Source: Carposina sasakii (lineage: Eukaryota; Arthropoda; Insecta; Lepidoptera; Carposinidae). From it: a stretch of DNA of 64,000 bases. Below the pieces are notes generated by a model. It had not been told where the DNA came from and ran no database searches. It was given only the letters and a program-made list of their open reading frames with translations. Each line of letters starts with the position of its first letter. Within the stretch, counting starts at the first letter, position 1. The stretch spans positions 5,642,001-5,706,000 of the forward strand of contig CP053154.1 in the NCBI GenBank assembly GCA_014607495.2. Direction: 5' to 3'. The translations under genes and the position numbers were made by a program. Of the stretch, positions 45,050-55,565 are shown piece after piece.

Positions 45050-46680
45050 ATATAAGATTACAAATCTTATCGTACTTATGTCATAAATGAAAAAGTATAG
45101 TTATATCCAAGTGGAAGTTTAATTGTTTATTAGCCTTTCATGCAAAAGTTACTGAACAGATTTTGATGGAACACTTAACAGCAACTCTCGTGAACGACGA
45201 CGTAGTAGCTATACTCGTAGAGCTTGAATTAAGACCTAAAACATGCTTCTCTGCCTATCTAAGCAACTTTATTTGTTATTACATAGTCAATATTGATTTG
45301 CCTACGCTTTGTATGTAAATGTCAAATTAGCCAAATTCAACAAAACATACCAACGATTTACCATTCCATATCACACAAAAAAGTACAGATCCGTACTCAA
45401 AAGTCTGTAATTAATTGATGTGTTCAAAAACGCTTCGTATCTGTGCAGCATTCGCGCGGTTTAATGGCAGTGTAAATATTAAACGATTGTACCATTTTTC
45501 CTGCTTTTCCCCGCTTTTTTCGCAGCATTTTGACGTGGGTCGTCCCGGTAATTGATAAAGGCATGACATGTTGCATGTGATTTATAAAACGACAGGAGTA
45601 TTTCCCGTTCGTTATTAATCCGGCCCTGGTAGTTTGATGATGATTATTTAATTAGTAGGCATAGGGTATCGCGTTATTTATGGAGTCTTTTCATTGAAAT
45701 AAGCAGAATTTTTTTTTTTTATATTTATCGGAATTTTAAGTCATAACTAAAATCATCATCATCTGCTTGGCTTTATCCTTTTATTTATGAGGTCGGCACA
45801 TTTTGGTTGTTTTACGGCTGCCTGCCTGACGCCAACCCTCCTCATTCAATAAATTCAGTGATACAGCTTGCGACTGGGATCGAACCTACGCCTTTTGACT
45901 GAAATGCGCAAGGGAATCAACGCATATTTTTTAAATTAAATATTAATTAATTATAAGATTTATTAATTAAACTAAGGCTTTCTTCTATATAACAATACCT
46001 TTAATACATACACCCCCACACTCTATTTTAAACTACACACGAAGCGCTAAACACCTTAATTCATAACTTGTTTCACGTACGTCTTAACTTTGCTCTAAAA
46101 CAACAATACAAAAAACCATCCTCAAACAGTTTCACCACCAAATTTCACCCTTAAATTCAACGTTTTAAGGGTTACATAGAATTATTTAGAATGGTAGAAC
46201 AAGTTAGGTATTTGCATACATAAACTTTGGGCTAAGTCGGAGCTGTCAAATTTGTTTAGTGGTAGGGCAAGGGCGCCTCGGGCGGTATACAACTAAGTGC
46301 TGGTACAACAAAATTGTTACATTTGAGTAGCTGAATTAATGCCGATTTATGGGACCCTGGTACCTACGTATCGATTATTTTATATATTGAAATAAGAATA
46401 GGATGTAAGTAGATTGGAAATGATGGCGTATTTTCTGCTGGTCTCTCAAAGGTCTAACAATTTAACTAAAGTAAAAAAAAATTACTTGTGGAATATTAGT
46501 GGGTTCGTTCGACTAATATAAGAACTCAATTTCACCTACACCCTGAATACGTATGTGGCTTGAAATCTAACACGTTATATTAAAGAAAAAGAAAGATAGA
46601 TAAAATAGATGGTGAAAAGTGGGTGTGTGATTTGCACACTTCTGCACAACGTCCTTGGGGGACAATGGGCGTGACTATAT
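45050..46680. other. Intergenic; SINE at 45751 and a possible regulatory patch
   Basis: 45420-45620 is less AT-rich (GCAGCATTCGCGCGGTTTAA, GACGTGGGTCGTCCCGG) and is not repeated in the window; possible conserved element by inference. No supported gene. Confidence 0.4.
45751..45920 (-). mobile_element. tRNA-derived SINE, diverged copy
   Basis: Reverse orientation. A Pol III B box (GTTCGATCCC) is the reverse complement of 45886-45895, and a (GAT)n tail lies at the left end as 'atcatcatcatc'. The A box region is degenerate. Related in layout, but not closely in body, to the SINEs at 49882 and 57670. Confidence 0.55.
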
Positions 46681-46689
46681 GTATGACTA

Positions 46690-46958
46690 TATGGCCGCGT
46701 GGTGCCGGCAGAGTAGAATTCGTACCACCCCATGTCTGCCCGTGGGTATCGTATGAGGCGATTAAGGGTTTCCCGGAGGTGGCAGCAGCGCCTCCCGTGT
46801 TGACAAACATAGTCATAACAAAACACAAACTGCGGTCACCAACCCGCCTGCCCAGCGCGGTGACTATGGGCAAATACCCCCCATGGCAGTCTTGTGGCGT
46901 GCCCCGGGGGAGGCCTACGTCCAGCAGTGGTCTGCAATAGGCTGATGATGATGATGAT
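46690..46958 (+). mobile_element. RTE-tail SINE-like element, plus copy
   Basis: Begins GGCCGCGTGGTGCCGGCAGA, contains CTGCCCGTGGGTATCGTATG and GGTCACCAACCCGCCTGCCC, and ends GCCTACGTCCAGCAGTGG followed by a (GATGAT)n tail. Open frames on both strands here come from the GC-rich repeat. Confidence 0.8.
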
Positions 46959-46972
46959 ATGTAAGACAGACC

Positions 46973-47085
46973 AACCCGCCTGCTCAGCGTGGTGACTATG
47001 GGCAAAACCCCCCTGTGGCAGTAGCCTTGTGGCGTGCCCTGGGGGAGGCCTACGTCCAGCAATGGACTGCAATAGGCTAAAGAAG
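46973..47085 (+). mobile_element. RTE-tail SINE-like element, 5'-truncated copy
   Basis: Starts inside the element at ACCAACCCGCCTGCTCAGCG and runs to CGTCCAGCAATGGACTGCAA with an AAGAAGAAAA tail. It lies 15 bp after the previous copy, in the same orientation. Confidence 0.75.
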
Positions 47086-47099
47086 AAAAAGAAGAATGG

Positions 47100-47984
47100 C
47101 AGTGGAGGTTGATATATTATGCATTAATTTATAGTGTAGGTTGATATACCTATTATTAAGTATCCTATAACTTCAAACAACATAAATTTATATTGACCGG
47201 TTTGTTTGCCGTAATACCGTTTATTTGTAAAGCCAATGAAGCAATATCGGCTATCCATAGAACTAGAGAAATTGGCAGGCATAAGGTCGTATTACACAAT
47301 GCGCACTGCTCGGGATTCTCGGTCAGAGTTCAAGAAGCCGCACAGGTGTGTACGAGGCTTAATTACGAAATAAAGAAAAGTCGGGTTTTAGTATACCGTA
47401 CTGCGTTTAAGGAATAGTTGGACCTTTGATGATGATGAAGGTTATTATTATTAATATTATTTATTCAAAATTAATTATTTTTGTGAAATATATTTTACGT
47501 AAATAAGTAATCTTACCAAATTTATATTGTGCGTACACGGTGCCAAATCGATCGATTGGCACTTCGATTATCTTTCAGTCGAAGATCGTACCTAATGTTA
47601 TACTACAGTTACGAATAGGTGATATTATTCTTATTTTGAAAACACACGAATCTTTGGCAGTATTTATATTAATAATTTTATAGTATTAATATTTTTTATA
47701 AACAGTTGTTATAAATTTTTTCTAACAAAAAACTTTCAATAATATACAGAACCCGTACGATCCGGAGACTAACCAACTCATAATTAGGCGATGGTTTTTT
47801 ATAGACTTTTCCAAAATGTATTGAATAGCAGCTCTATAATAATTTTTTGGGGTGTAAATTATTTTCTTTTTTCCTGCTTCGAATCTTAGCAACTTGTTTT
47901 TGTATGTTTGTATTTCGGTAAACGAGGATTTTTATTTTTAGTTGCTAATATCGATACTTAATAAACAGTTAACAAGTCATCCCT
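47100..47984. other. Intergenic, nothing recognised
   Basis: AT-rich. A short hairpin (CCAAATCGATCGATTGG) lies near 47545. The 74-codon frame at 47193-47417 has no recognised content. Confidence 0.45.
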
Positions 47985-48225
47985 ATGCACATTAGCCTAT
48001 TTTAGCCCACTGCTAGACTCAGGTCTCCCACAAGGTATGCCATAAGGCTACTGCCATAGGAGGGTTTGTCCATAGTCACCACGCTTTGTGACCCAGTATG
48101 ATTTTCGGACTATATTGTCAACAGGGAGATGCTGCTGCTCATTTCCCGGAAACCCTTAATCGCCTCTTATACCCACGGGCAGACATGGGCTGCTGCTATT
48201 CTACTCTGCCGACGATATCCTACAC
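47985..48225 (-). mobile_element. RTE-tail SINE-like element, diverged minus copy
   Basis: Reverse copy: AGCCCACTGCTAGACTCAGG, CTACTGCCATAGGAGGG, CATAGTCACCACGCTT and CCCACGGGCAGACATGGGCT in the expected order. More diverged than the copies at 31533 and 46690. Confidence 0.7.
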
Positions 48226-49871
48226 TTACTATATTTAAACCCTGCGCCATGTGTGACAGAACAGATGATACACAGCATCCAAGATCGAAGAATAAACAAT
48301 GTATCATGCACACACACAATCAAATTTGTCCCGGGCGGAATTCCAACCCACGGTCTCTCCATGGCACGCTAACCCCCGACCCACAAAAGCCGTCCAAACC
48401 GTACCTATTTGATTGGATATCCACCACGTGTCCCACACAGCCCTAAGTGTAAGTAACAAGCTGATCCCTTCGTTTTCTCTATGCCCTTCTTAAGGGCACT
48501 TTAGAAAGTGCAAACATTACCCGGTAACGATTACGACTACTGGAAACGGCCCTAGCGAACCCTTTTTAACGTAGATATATCGATATATCGCTTACGATGC
48601 TAACCTGTCGATAGGTGTGTAACATTTTGTTTTTATGGAAAGAAATATGGCGTTACACTGAAGTACTAGCAGTAGCTCGCACTAAGTTATATACATTGAG
48701 TCAGCTTATATCGTGTCTCATTTGTTTATTAGTGAACCTACCGCCGCTGTGCGACAAAAATCGTACTCAAAAGACAGATTACGAATTTAGTGTTTTCACA
48801 AAAATAGTTAGACTTAAATATCCTGGATTCACACAATTAGGTACTTTATTATTTGTGATTAATGAATATTGAAACCTATTGAATTTTCTTATGGACTGTA
48901 ATGTACTTTATTATAAATTATTACTCGACCTACCATATCCTGTAAATAAATCTTGCGTTTGTTTATTAAAACTTTCTAGCAGACTTTACGTACACAAAAT
49001 AAAAAGGGTAAAAGTTTCCAAAAAAATGTCCATAGCAATAAAGTATTGAACGATAAAGGTCGTTACACACTGCGTCATATTTCACAAACTGCCTAAGTTA
49101 GGCAGTTAACTTACACGGTTATGGCGATGTTAACACGTGTTTATGTCCTATACACTTTTCATGGAACTATATCGTGAAGAATAAAGTGGTTTTTTTGTAT
49201 AAAACTTAAGAGAAGATACGAGTATATTGTGTTAACACGATGTTAGGTATATCTCCCCTTCTTATGTATAGATTTTCTATCTACTTATGCTTATAAACTT
49301 TCTTGAAATATAAAGTAACTAACTAGGCAAACCTATTCAAACTGATAGTACACGGTAAATAAATATCATATCACTAAATATAATAACACTTTATTAATAC
49401 TTCTTTCAGTGAACTAGTCTCACTCATATTTGTGTTAATATTATACAAATTTAGCTAATCGTTTAATCGCCATATCTAAATGTTAATTCCAAAACAACTC
49501 TGTCGCGCATTTTTCAGTGTCAAAAACAAAAATGGCCAATAAATAAAGCTATAACTCGCAATCAAAAATCTTCGCAGTGAATTACACTCATAAAGGGAAA
49601 TACTGGAAAAGAAGCGTCCCTGCCGGCGAATCGGGAAAAAAATGAGAAGAACGAGCCAATATTTTCCGGTAAGCTAGGAAACGAGCCAAAACGTATTTAC
49701 GTGATGCAGTGGAAAAAAATAGCGGTCAAGTGTGGCTGCAGCTTTATGTTGGAATTCTGTATGTTAGTTATTTTTAGGTAAACCGTAGGTATAGGCAAAT
49801 AAGAGGTTCGTTACTTATAGCGAATCAAAGGGGCAGTCGTTTGCAATGAGTACTAGATAGAGAAAAGTATG
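48226..49871. other. Intergenic, no supported gene
   Basis: At 48330-48380 'gtcccgggcggaattccaac' resembles the reverse of a degenerate B box but no A box was found. Near 49090 'aactgcctaagttaggcagtt' is a 21-base near-palindrome split by one mismatch. Otherwise AT-rich. Confidence 0.4.
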
Positions 49872-49881
49872 TAGCTTTTAT

Positions 49882-50167
49882 CATGATGATCTCCGACCGT
49901 ATTTCGGCCAAGGCGAACAATCTCTACGGAGATTGGCCAGGTACGCAGGAGATATTATAGTGCACAAGTGTGTGCGCAAACACAGATGCACTCTCTATTC
50001 CGTTACTCTCATAGTCCGATGGGACGGAAAGCCGACACGACCGGAGAGAGATCAGCAGGACCAACGGTTTTACGTGCTTTCCGAGGCACGAGCTGAGTGA
50101 CAATTTTGCAAAATTAAAATCTGTACATGGAATAAATTCATTGGTACAGGCCCGTGACTGGGATCGA
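49882..50167 (-). mobile_element. tRNA-derived SINE, 5'-truncated, perfect 10-bp TSD
   Basis: Flanked by TAGCTTTTAT at 49872-49881 and 50168-50177. In minus sense it starts within the B box (TCGATCCCAGTCACGGGC) and ends with a short GAT-type tail (CATGATGATCTCCGACC in plus sense at the left). The A box is missing, so it is truncated at the 5' end as expected for target-primed reverse transcription. About 90% like 57670-58018 by eye. Confidence 0.88.
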
Positions 50168-50177
50168 TAGCTTTTAT

Positions 50178-51426
50178 ATTACAAATAAAAAACCATAAAA
50201 AATATTTTTGATTAAATTATTATCTAACATAGGATTACCCACCTAAAAATTCTTAATGGCAGAAAAGGATCATATTTTACTTTTTTTAAATCATAAGAAC
50301 CACATCACGTGTTGGCCCACTAAACATAATTTTGCTCTCACAAATATAACTTCTAAAGCTTGCAATTTTAATACGGAACCCTTGCAGCCGCACAGGTTTA
50401 TCAGGCTGTGCCGTGACAAACGGCGCGCGCGTCGCCAATAGATGGCACTGCTCGCTAAATACGTAATGAATGGCCGCACTCGCGCCTCTTTTATCATTTT
50501 AATAGTTTTTTGTTCCGCTGCAAAGGTGCCCTATGTATTGTTGTTTATTGTATTGTATTGTAGTCTGCTTATTGTTTGCTAGTCTACAGAAACATACTGG
50601 TTTTTTCTAGGTATGAGTAGTTACCAGCGTAAGTACAATCTTGCGGTAATAGATAATTGGCTATATTGAGTTCTAAACATACTTTGACAAAGGTTTTTTC
50701 AATAGGATATGACAGTAGCGCTAGTAGACCAGAGTACTGCTTATACTAGATAATAAATTACTGATACCCATCCCAGGCTTAGACACTATCCCAGCCACTC
50801 GTGACACTACAAGTTCTTGAGCGGTAATAGATAGACCGCTTGGGCCATATTGAATTCTAAAATACCTTTGCCTGAACTCTACTTAACCTAACTTCCTGCA
50901 AAACTTAAAATATTGTTATCAGGTCCTACTAATGGCTGAAATCGATCATAATGACATCACCACTAATAATTTTATTGCTAAATATTGAATACAAAATAAA
51001 CCAAAAATATTCAGGTAAAAAACCTATGAAATGTCTACCAAAGAGATCAGAAAACGGACAAGAGGGTCCGTAAAGTGAAACTATACTCTTGTAAAATGTT
51101 CAGGGACAAAGATTGGGCAAAGCGTTGCCTCGGGCGACCTCTAGAGTCACTTTGTCGAGTTAACCTTTATACAAATGGGATAAGTGGTGGACATGTAGGA
51201 GGATGTTAACATAAAATTGTTGGCCTACTTATAATATAATAATAAATCATTTATTTCGGACAATAAGTAATCCATAATAGGTTAGTAACAATAGACGTAT
51301 AAAAACTATGTTAGTATAATGCAATTAAATTATATTTTTATGTTAACTACTAGTTGATGCCCGCAACTTCGTCCGCGTAACCGTATAATATAGCCTATCT
51401 TTGAATTAGTTTGATTATAAAACCTA
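50178..51426. other. Intergenic; fragment of CTAGT element at 51349-51385
   Basis: 51349-51385 has CTAGTTGATGCCCGCAACTT and CGTCCGCG, the end of the family at 5368. GC-rich patch at 50390-50440 (CGGCGCGCGCGTCGCC) unexplained. No gene supported. Confidence 0.45.
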
Positions 51427-52232
51427 TACAAGGTGTAAGTGACACAGAAACAGAACATTTTACAGAAAGTCAATTAAAAAATACATTTGCTGTAGTAGTC
51501 CAATCAATAGGGGGTTTGACCCCAACAAAATTCCTCCGTTCCTTAAATTTTACAGGATGATAAAGTAACGTTATTAGATTACGATTAATAAATAATCCGG
51601 GATTTTTTCGATTTGGAACTTAAATCGCATGTAGATCGCTGCGGAATTTTTTTCTGTCCAAAATTCCTTCAGTATATGTCAGGATATATTGTTATTAATA
51701 TAATGTATTAATAATTATACATAAATAATAAAATCCAGGAATATTTTGATTTCAGAGAGCCACAAATTTGCAAATTACCTTATTTCCACTATAATTTTCT
51801 TAGGAAAGATTTGTTGTTCTCCGAAATGGAAATATTCCTGGATTTTATTGTTTTTCTATAATTATTAATATATCCTAACATATACTGAAAGAATAACTGA
51901 CACAGAAATTTTCCGCAGCGATCTATACGTGTTTTTTTTGTTTAGGTAAAAAAAAGTTCCAAAGCGAAAAAATCCTGAATTCTTGGTCAGTAGTAATCTA
52001 TAAATTCACTTTATAACCCTGCAAAGTTTCAGCGACAGAAGAATTAATGTTGAGTCTCCATACAAAGGATTTCCTCGTTGATTGGACTAATAGTAAAAAC
52101 ACTGACGTCTATCTCAACATCATCATCATCAGCCTATTACAGTCCACTGCTGGACGTAGGCCTCCCCCGGGGTACGCCACAAGATCTCAACATAACAGTA
52201 TTTTATTCATTTGCATGACAGTCCCACCCTGC
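51427..52232. mobile_element. Large fold-back MITE with a nested retro-insert
   Basis: Ends TACAAGGTGTAAGTGACA and (reverse complement of the right) GCAGGGTGGGACTGTCA. Paired blocks inside: AGTCCAATCAA with TTGATTGGACT, GATCGCTGCGGAA with TTCCGCAGCGATC, and AAAATCCAGGAATATTT with AAATATTCCTGGATTTT. The right arm is broken by the insertion at 52121-52183. No ORF. Confidence 0.78.
52121..52183 (-). mobile_element. 63-bp RTE-tail insertion with perfect 10-bp TSD
   Basis: Only the extreme 3' end of the RTE-tail family (reverse sense: 'catcatcatcagcctattac', GTCCACTGCTGGACGTAGGC, CTCCCCCGGGG) sits between ATCTCAACAT at 52111-52120 and 52184-52193. An extremely 5'-truncated but otherwise textbook retro-insertion. 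Confidence 0.88.
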
Positions 52233-53281
52233 ATCATCGTCAAGTTTCATAGAAATCTATTCACGGTAATTTTGAAATTTTTGTAAGTGACAATTATCCA
52301 AGTCTTGCAAACATGCGGGCATCAGTTATGAAATTATCAGAAACTTGTTAAGTTATGATATAAAACACAATCCACTACTACATGCTACATAAAAAGCAAG
52401 TAAGGACAGACCCTTGTCATCTAAAAGTTAATAAAGTTTCCCAAATGTTACAAAATTTCATATAAAACACTTTATTTAAGAAGCAAAAGGGACAAGAATG
52501 TACAAAGTGGCTGTATAGTGGTTGCCGTGGCGACCGGCTCAAGATCACTTTGTAGCATTAAGCAGACCTTTATCGAGGCCGGACGCGGGCTTCAGGCGTA
52601 GCACGTAACTTGATAGAGAGTAATTTGATATAGTTTATAGGAGCTTTATAGGCCTAATTGGTGACGTCATACGACTGTGAGAGCCTTGTAAAGTTAATTT
52701 ATCGAATTGAAATACTTCTAGCTTCTGGTTTTCAATACTTAATCTTAAATCCTATATTTATTTAGGCATCAGTTTAAAAAAGTAAAAAAAAACTTTGTGA
52801 AATATCGCATTGGAATTTATTTATAAATAAATAATAAATAGTTTACATATCGATTGTGATTCTAAATATCTATTTTAAGGTGGCGTTGCTAGAAATGTAT
52901 GTACTTTCTTTTAGCTTTTTTGTCCCTTTAAAACCTTTCTTATTTTCCGGATAACGTTCTATGTTGCTTACCCGTCAGTTCGAATAAGTCCGCCCATGTG
53001 GACATGAGAGCCTGTACACTCGCAAGTGGACGGTACTTTATTAAATACTTTTTAATTCCAACAAAGAATTTGCACTATATTTTGGAAAGAAAATTATATA
53101 ATTTTTGGGTGTTGCCAATTAGAATAGATCGCATAAGCACAATTTGATTTCGAGTTTTTATAATATACGGTATATTTCAATACGCAAACATCTTAAACGC
53201 ATTTTCCCAATAACCATTTTTTTCAAGTTGTGCTCCTATTATATAAAAGCTGCGAAATGTTTATTGTTTGTAACACGGCTA

Positions 53282-53860
53282 ATAAACCCAAACCTTTATA
53301 TAAAATTTAGGCACATAAAAACAAGCTTTTATTTAAATGCGCTAAAAAGAAAAAAAACTTTTACACTAAAACTTTTACTGTTTTTATAACGTCATTTCAA
53401 ATTTAACACATTTGACACAATTTATATGTTATAAAAGCTTGTCGCGACATTTAAGTACTCGTATACGTTCTTACTTTTAAATGTTTATTAGGCAGCATCT
53501 TTGTGTATGTTTCAGATTTTCCCAAAATTGCTCCCACGCATATCGAAGAAATACGCGACCCTTCCAGAGCTTCGTGTAGAAGAGTAAGAGAGTAATATAC
53601 AACAGGGTTCGCCCCGGTGCCCCGAGGTGGTATGTTCACGACATCATGTCATCATGCCACTTAGTCCTCGGCACGGCCTCACCTTGACTTATTAAAAATT
53701 TAAAACTAAGAAAGTAAATACGAGTACTTAAATTGCTTTTATAACCAATTAACAGTAAAAGTTTTAGTTAAAAGTTTATTTTTTCTTTTTAGCGCATTTA
53801 AATAAAAGCTTGTTTTTAAAAAGGTTTTTTTACCTAAATTTTATTTTATACTTTTTAGTT
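53282..53860. mobile_element. Fold-back element with ~100-bp arms
   Basis: Left arm 53290-53391 and right arm 53735-53850 are inverted copies over AAGCTTTTATTTAAATGCGC, TAAAAAGAAAAAA and AAAACTTTTACTGTT. The 340-bp loop includes a short open minus frame (53451-53639) of unknown nature. 'AACCCAAACCTTTATATAAA' at the left edge recurs directly at about 54098, outside the element. Confidence 0.75.
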
Positions 53861-55052
53861 TTCACCTGGTAAGTTCCTAAGTCTGTTCATCTCATTATTG
53901 CAAAGTTGACTTCACCCTACGCTTAAAAATATCTGTTTCAAAATAGATTTTCAAATGGATTAAGAGTGACGTTCACAGCTATTGATACCCATATTGCAGG
54001 AATGCATTAAAAATAATTGGTCCGCCATTGTGGGTATGCCGCCATGTTGGATTTAGAATGACGTATTGTCATCCGAACTGAACGGCCAATCGGTTAAACC
54101 CAAACCTTTATATAAAAAACATGGATAGAGACAGGTCAACTTTACTCCGACATGTAAAGCATGAATAACTGGGTTAATGGTTGGAGTTAATGTCTACAAG
54201 TTGTTTTCAACATCACGAATCGTCTTTCTCGCAGGTTTCATGACTTCCAGCCTCCCGAACAAGCCGGTTTACGAAAAGGGTTTAGTACCATAGACCATAT
54301 CCACACGCTACGGAAGATTATACAAAAAAACGGAAGAGTTTAATCGGCCACTATGCCTAACATTCGTGGACTATGAGAAGGCATTTGATTCGATCGAGAC
54401 ATGGGCAGTGCTGCAATCTCTCCAGCGGTGCCATATTAACCATCAATATATCGAAGTGCTGAAGAGTTTATACAGCAACGCCACCATGTCGGTACGAGTA
54501 CAGGAGCGGAGCACTGAGCCGATTTCATTGCAGAGGGGAGTGAGACAAGGAGATGTTATTTCTCCGAAGCTCTTCACTAATGCAGCGGAAGACGCCTTTA
54601 AGCTTCTCGAATGGAAAGGACTCGGCATCAATATCAATGGCGAATACATCACTGACCTTCGATTCGCAGACGACATCGTGGTCATGGCAGAATCGCTGAA
54701 GGATCTAAGCACAATGCTCGATGGCCTCAATCGAGTCTCCCAACAGGTGGGCTTGAAGATGAACATGAACAAGATGAAGATAATATCGAACGTCCATGTG
54801 CCGCCCACTCCTGTACTAGTTGGGAGCTCGATGCTCGACGTTGTTGACGAGTATGTTTACCTGGGACAGACGGTCAAACTAGGTAGGTCCAACTTTGAGA
54901 ATGAGGCGAATCGGCGAATCCAACTCGGCTGGGTAGCGTTCGGGAAACTACGAAGCTTATTTGTGTCCAAGATACCCCAGTCCTTTAAGACAAAGATATT
55001 CAACCAGTGCGTACTGCCGGTCATGTCCTACGGTGCCGAGACGTGGTCTCTA

Positions 55053-55382
55053 GTGGCGCTCCAGATAAGGCTAATTTTTCATACGAAATCTTCTGTTTCA
55101 CGCGCCGGCCTGTGTCGGTATGTCTCTTTCGCACTCATTGAATACTGTACTAGGAATCGTACCAAATTACGTTTCATTGGAGCGCGTTCGCTGGCGCTCC
55201 ACTCGATACATAAGATTACAACTTACTTGAGACGAACGCGCAGACACTATTGTATAAACATAGTAGAATTTGATAAATATAGAGAAATATAGATTGCCTA
55301 TGTAATCTTCGTGGGTCCCACCCACTAAGGAGCGCTCGTGCAGTGGGTTGCACTGCACGAGCGCTCCTTAGGACGAGCCGCC
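55053..55382. mobile_element. Non-autonomous DNA element inside the RTE ORF
   Basis: Starts GGCGCTCCAGATAAGG and ends CGAGCGCTCCTTAGGACGAG followed by CCGCC. Both halves match parts of the 41752-44209 element, which also has ACGAGCCGCC as its terminus. The insertion joint coincides with loss of about 80 RTE codons, so this is either an insertion with deletion or a later rearrangement. Confidence 0.72.
55325..55371. repeat. Perfect 21-bp hairpin
   Basis: Stem CTAAGGAGCGCTCGTGCAGT plus G, five-base loop GGTTG, and exact complement on the right. It lies near the right end of the DNA element in the RTE relic and is absent as a perfect stem from the copy at 44180. Confidence 0.9.
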
Positions 55383-55565
55383 AGTGATACCACGTATCGG
55401 CAAGCGCAGCGTGGGAAGGCCACCCGCGAGGTGGACGGACGACCTGGGCAAGGTCGCGGGCGTCGGTTGGATGCAGGCTGCTTCCGGCCGGTCGGAGTGG
55501 AGGTTGTTGAGGGAGGCCTATGTCCAGCAGTGGACTTCTCAGGGCTGTGAATAATGAATGATGAT

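Larger units (their letters stand above)
54190..55565 (+). pseudogene. RTE-clade retrotransposon reverse transcriptase relic
   Basis: 5'-truncated RTE ORF. Readable from about 54230: TNRLSRRFHDFQPPEQAG, then KGFSTIDHIHTLR. A one-base insertion in an A run (54324-54330) shifts frame before KTEEFNRPLCLTFVDYEKAF. From 54366 the frame is open with RT motifs YEKAFDS (A), QRGVRQGDVISPKLF (B) and FADDIVV (C, 54663-54683), then MSYGAETWSL at about 55050. A DNA element (55053-55382) replaces roughly 80 codons; the ORF resumes with RIGKRSVGRPPARWTDDL and ends AYVQQWTSQGCE, stop at about 55550, then a GATGATG-type tail. Belongs to the RTE/BTMR1 type common in moths. Frameshifts and the insertion make it inactive. 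Confidence 0.88.

Noticed and set aside
46580..47062. 160-codon minus-strand frame and 105-codon plus-strand frame
   Set aside because: Both lie wholly in two copies of the RTE-tail SINE; GC-rich repeat sequence keeps frames open.
48330..48385. tRNA-like B box (reverse strand)
   Set aside because: Motif is degenerate and no A box or cloverleaf partner could be found.
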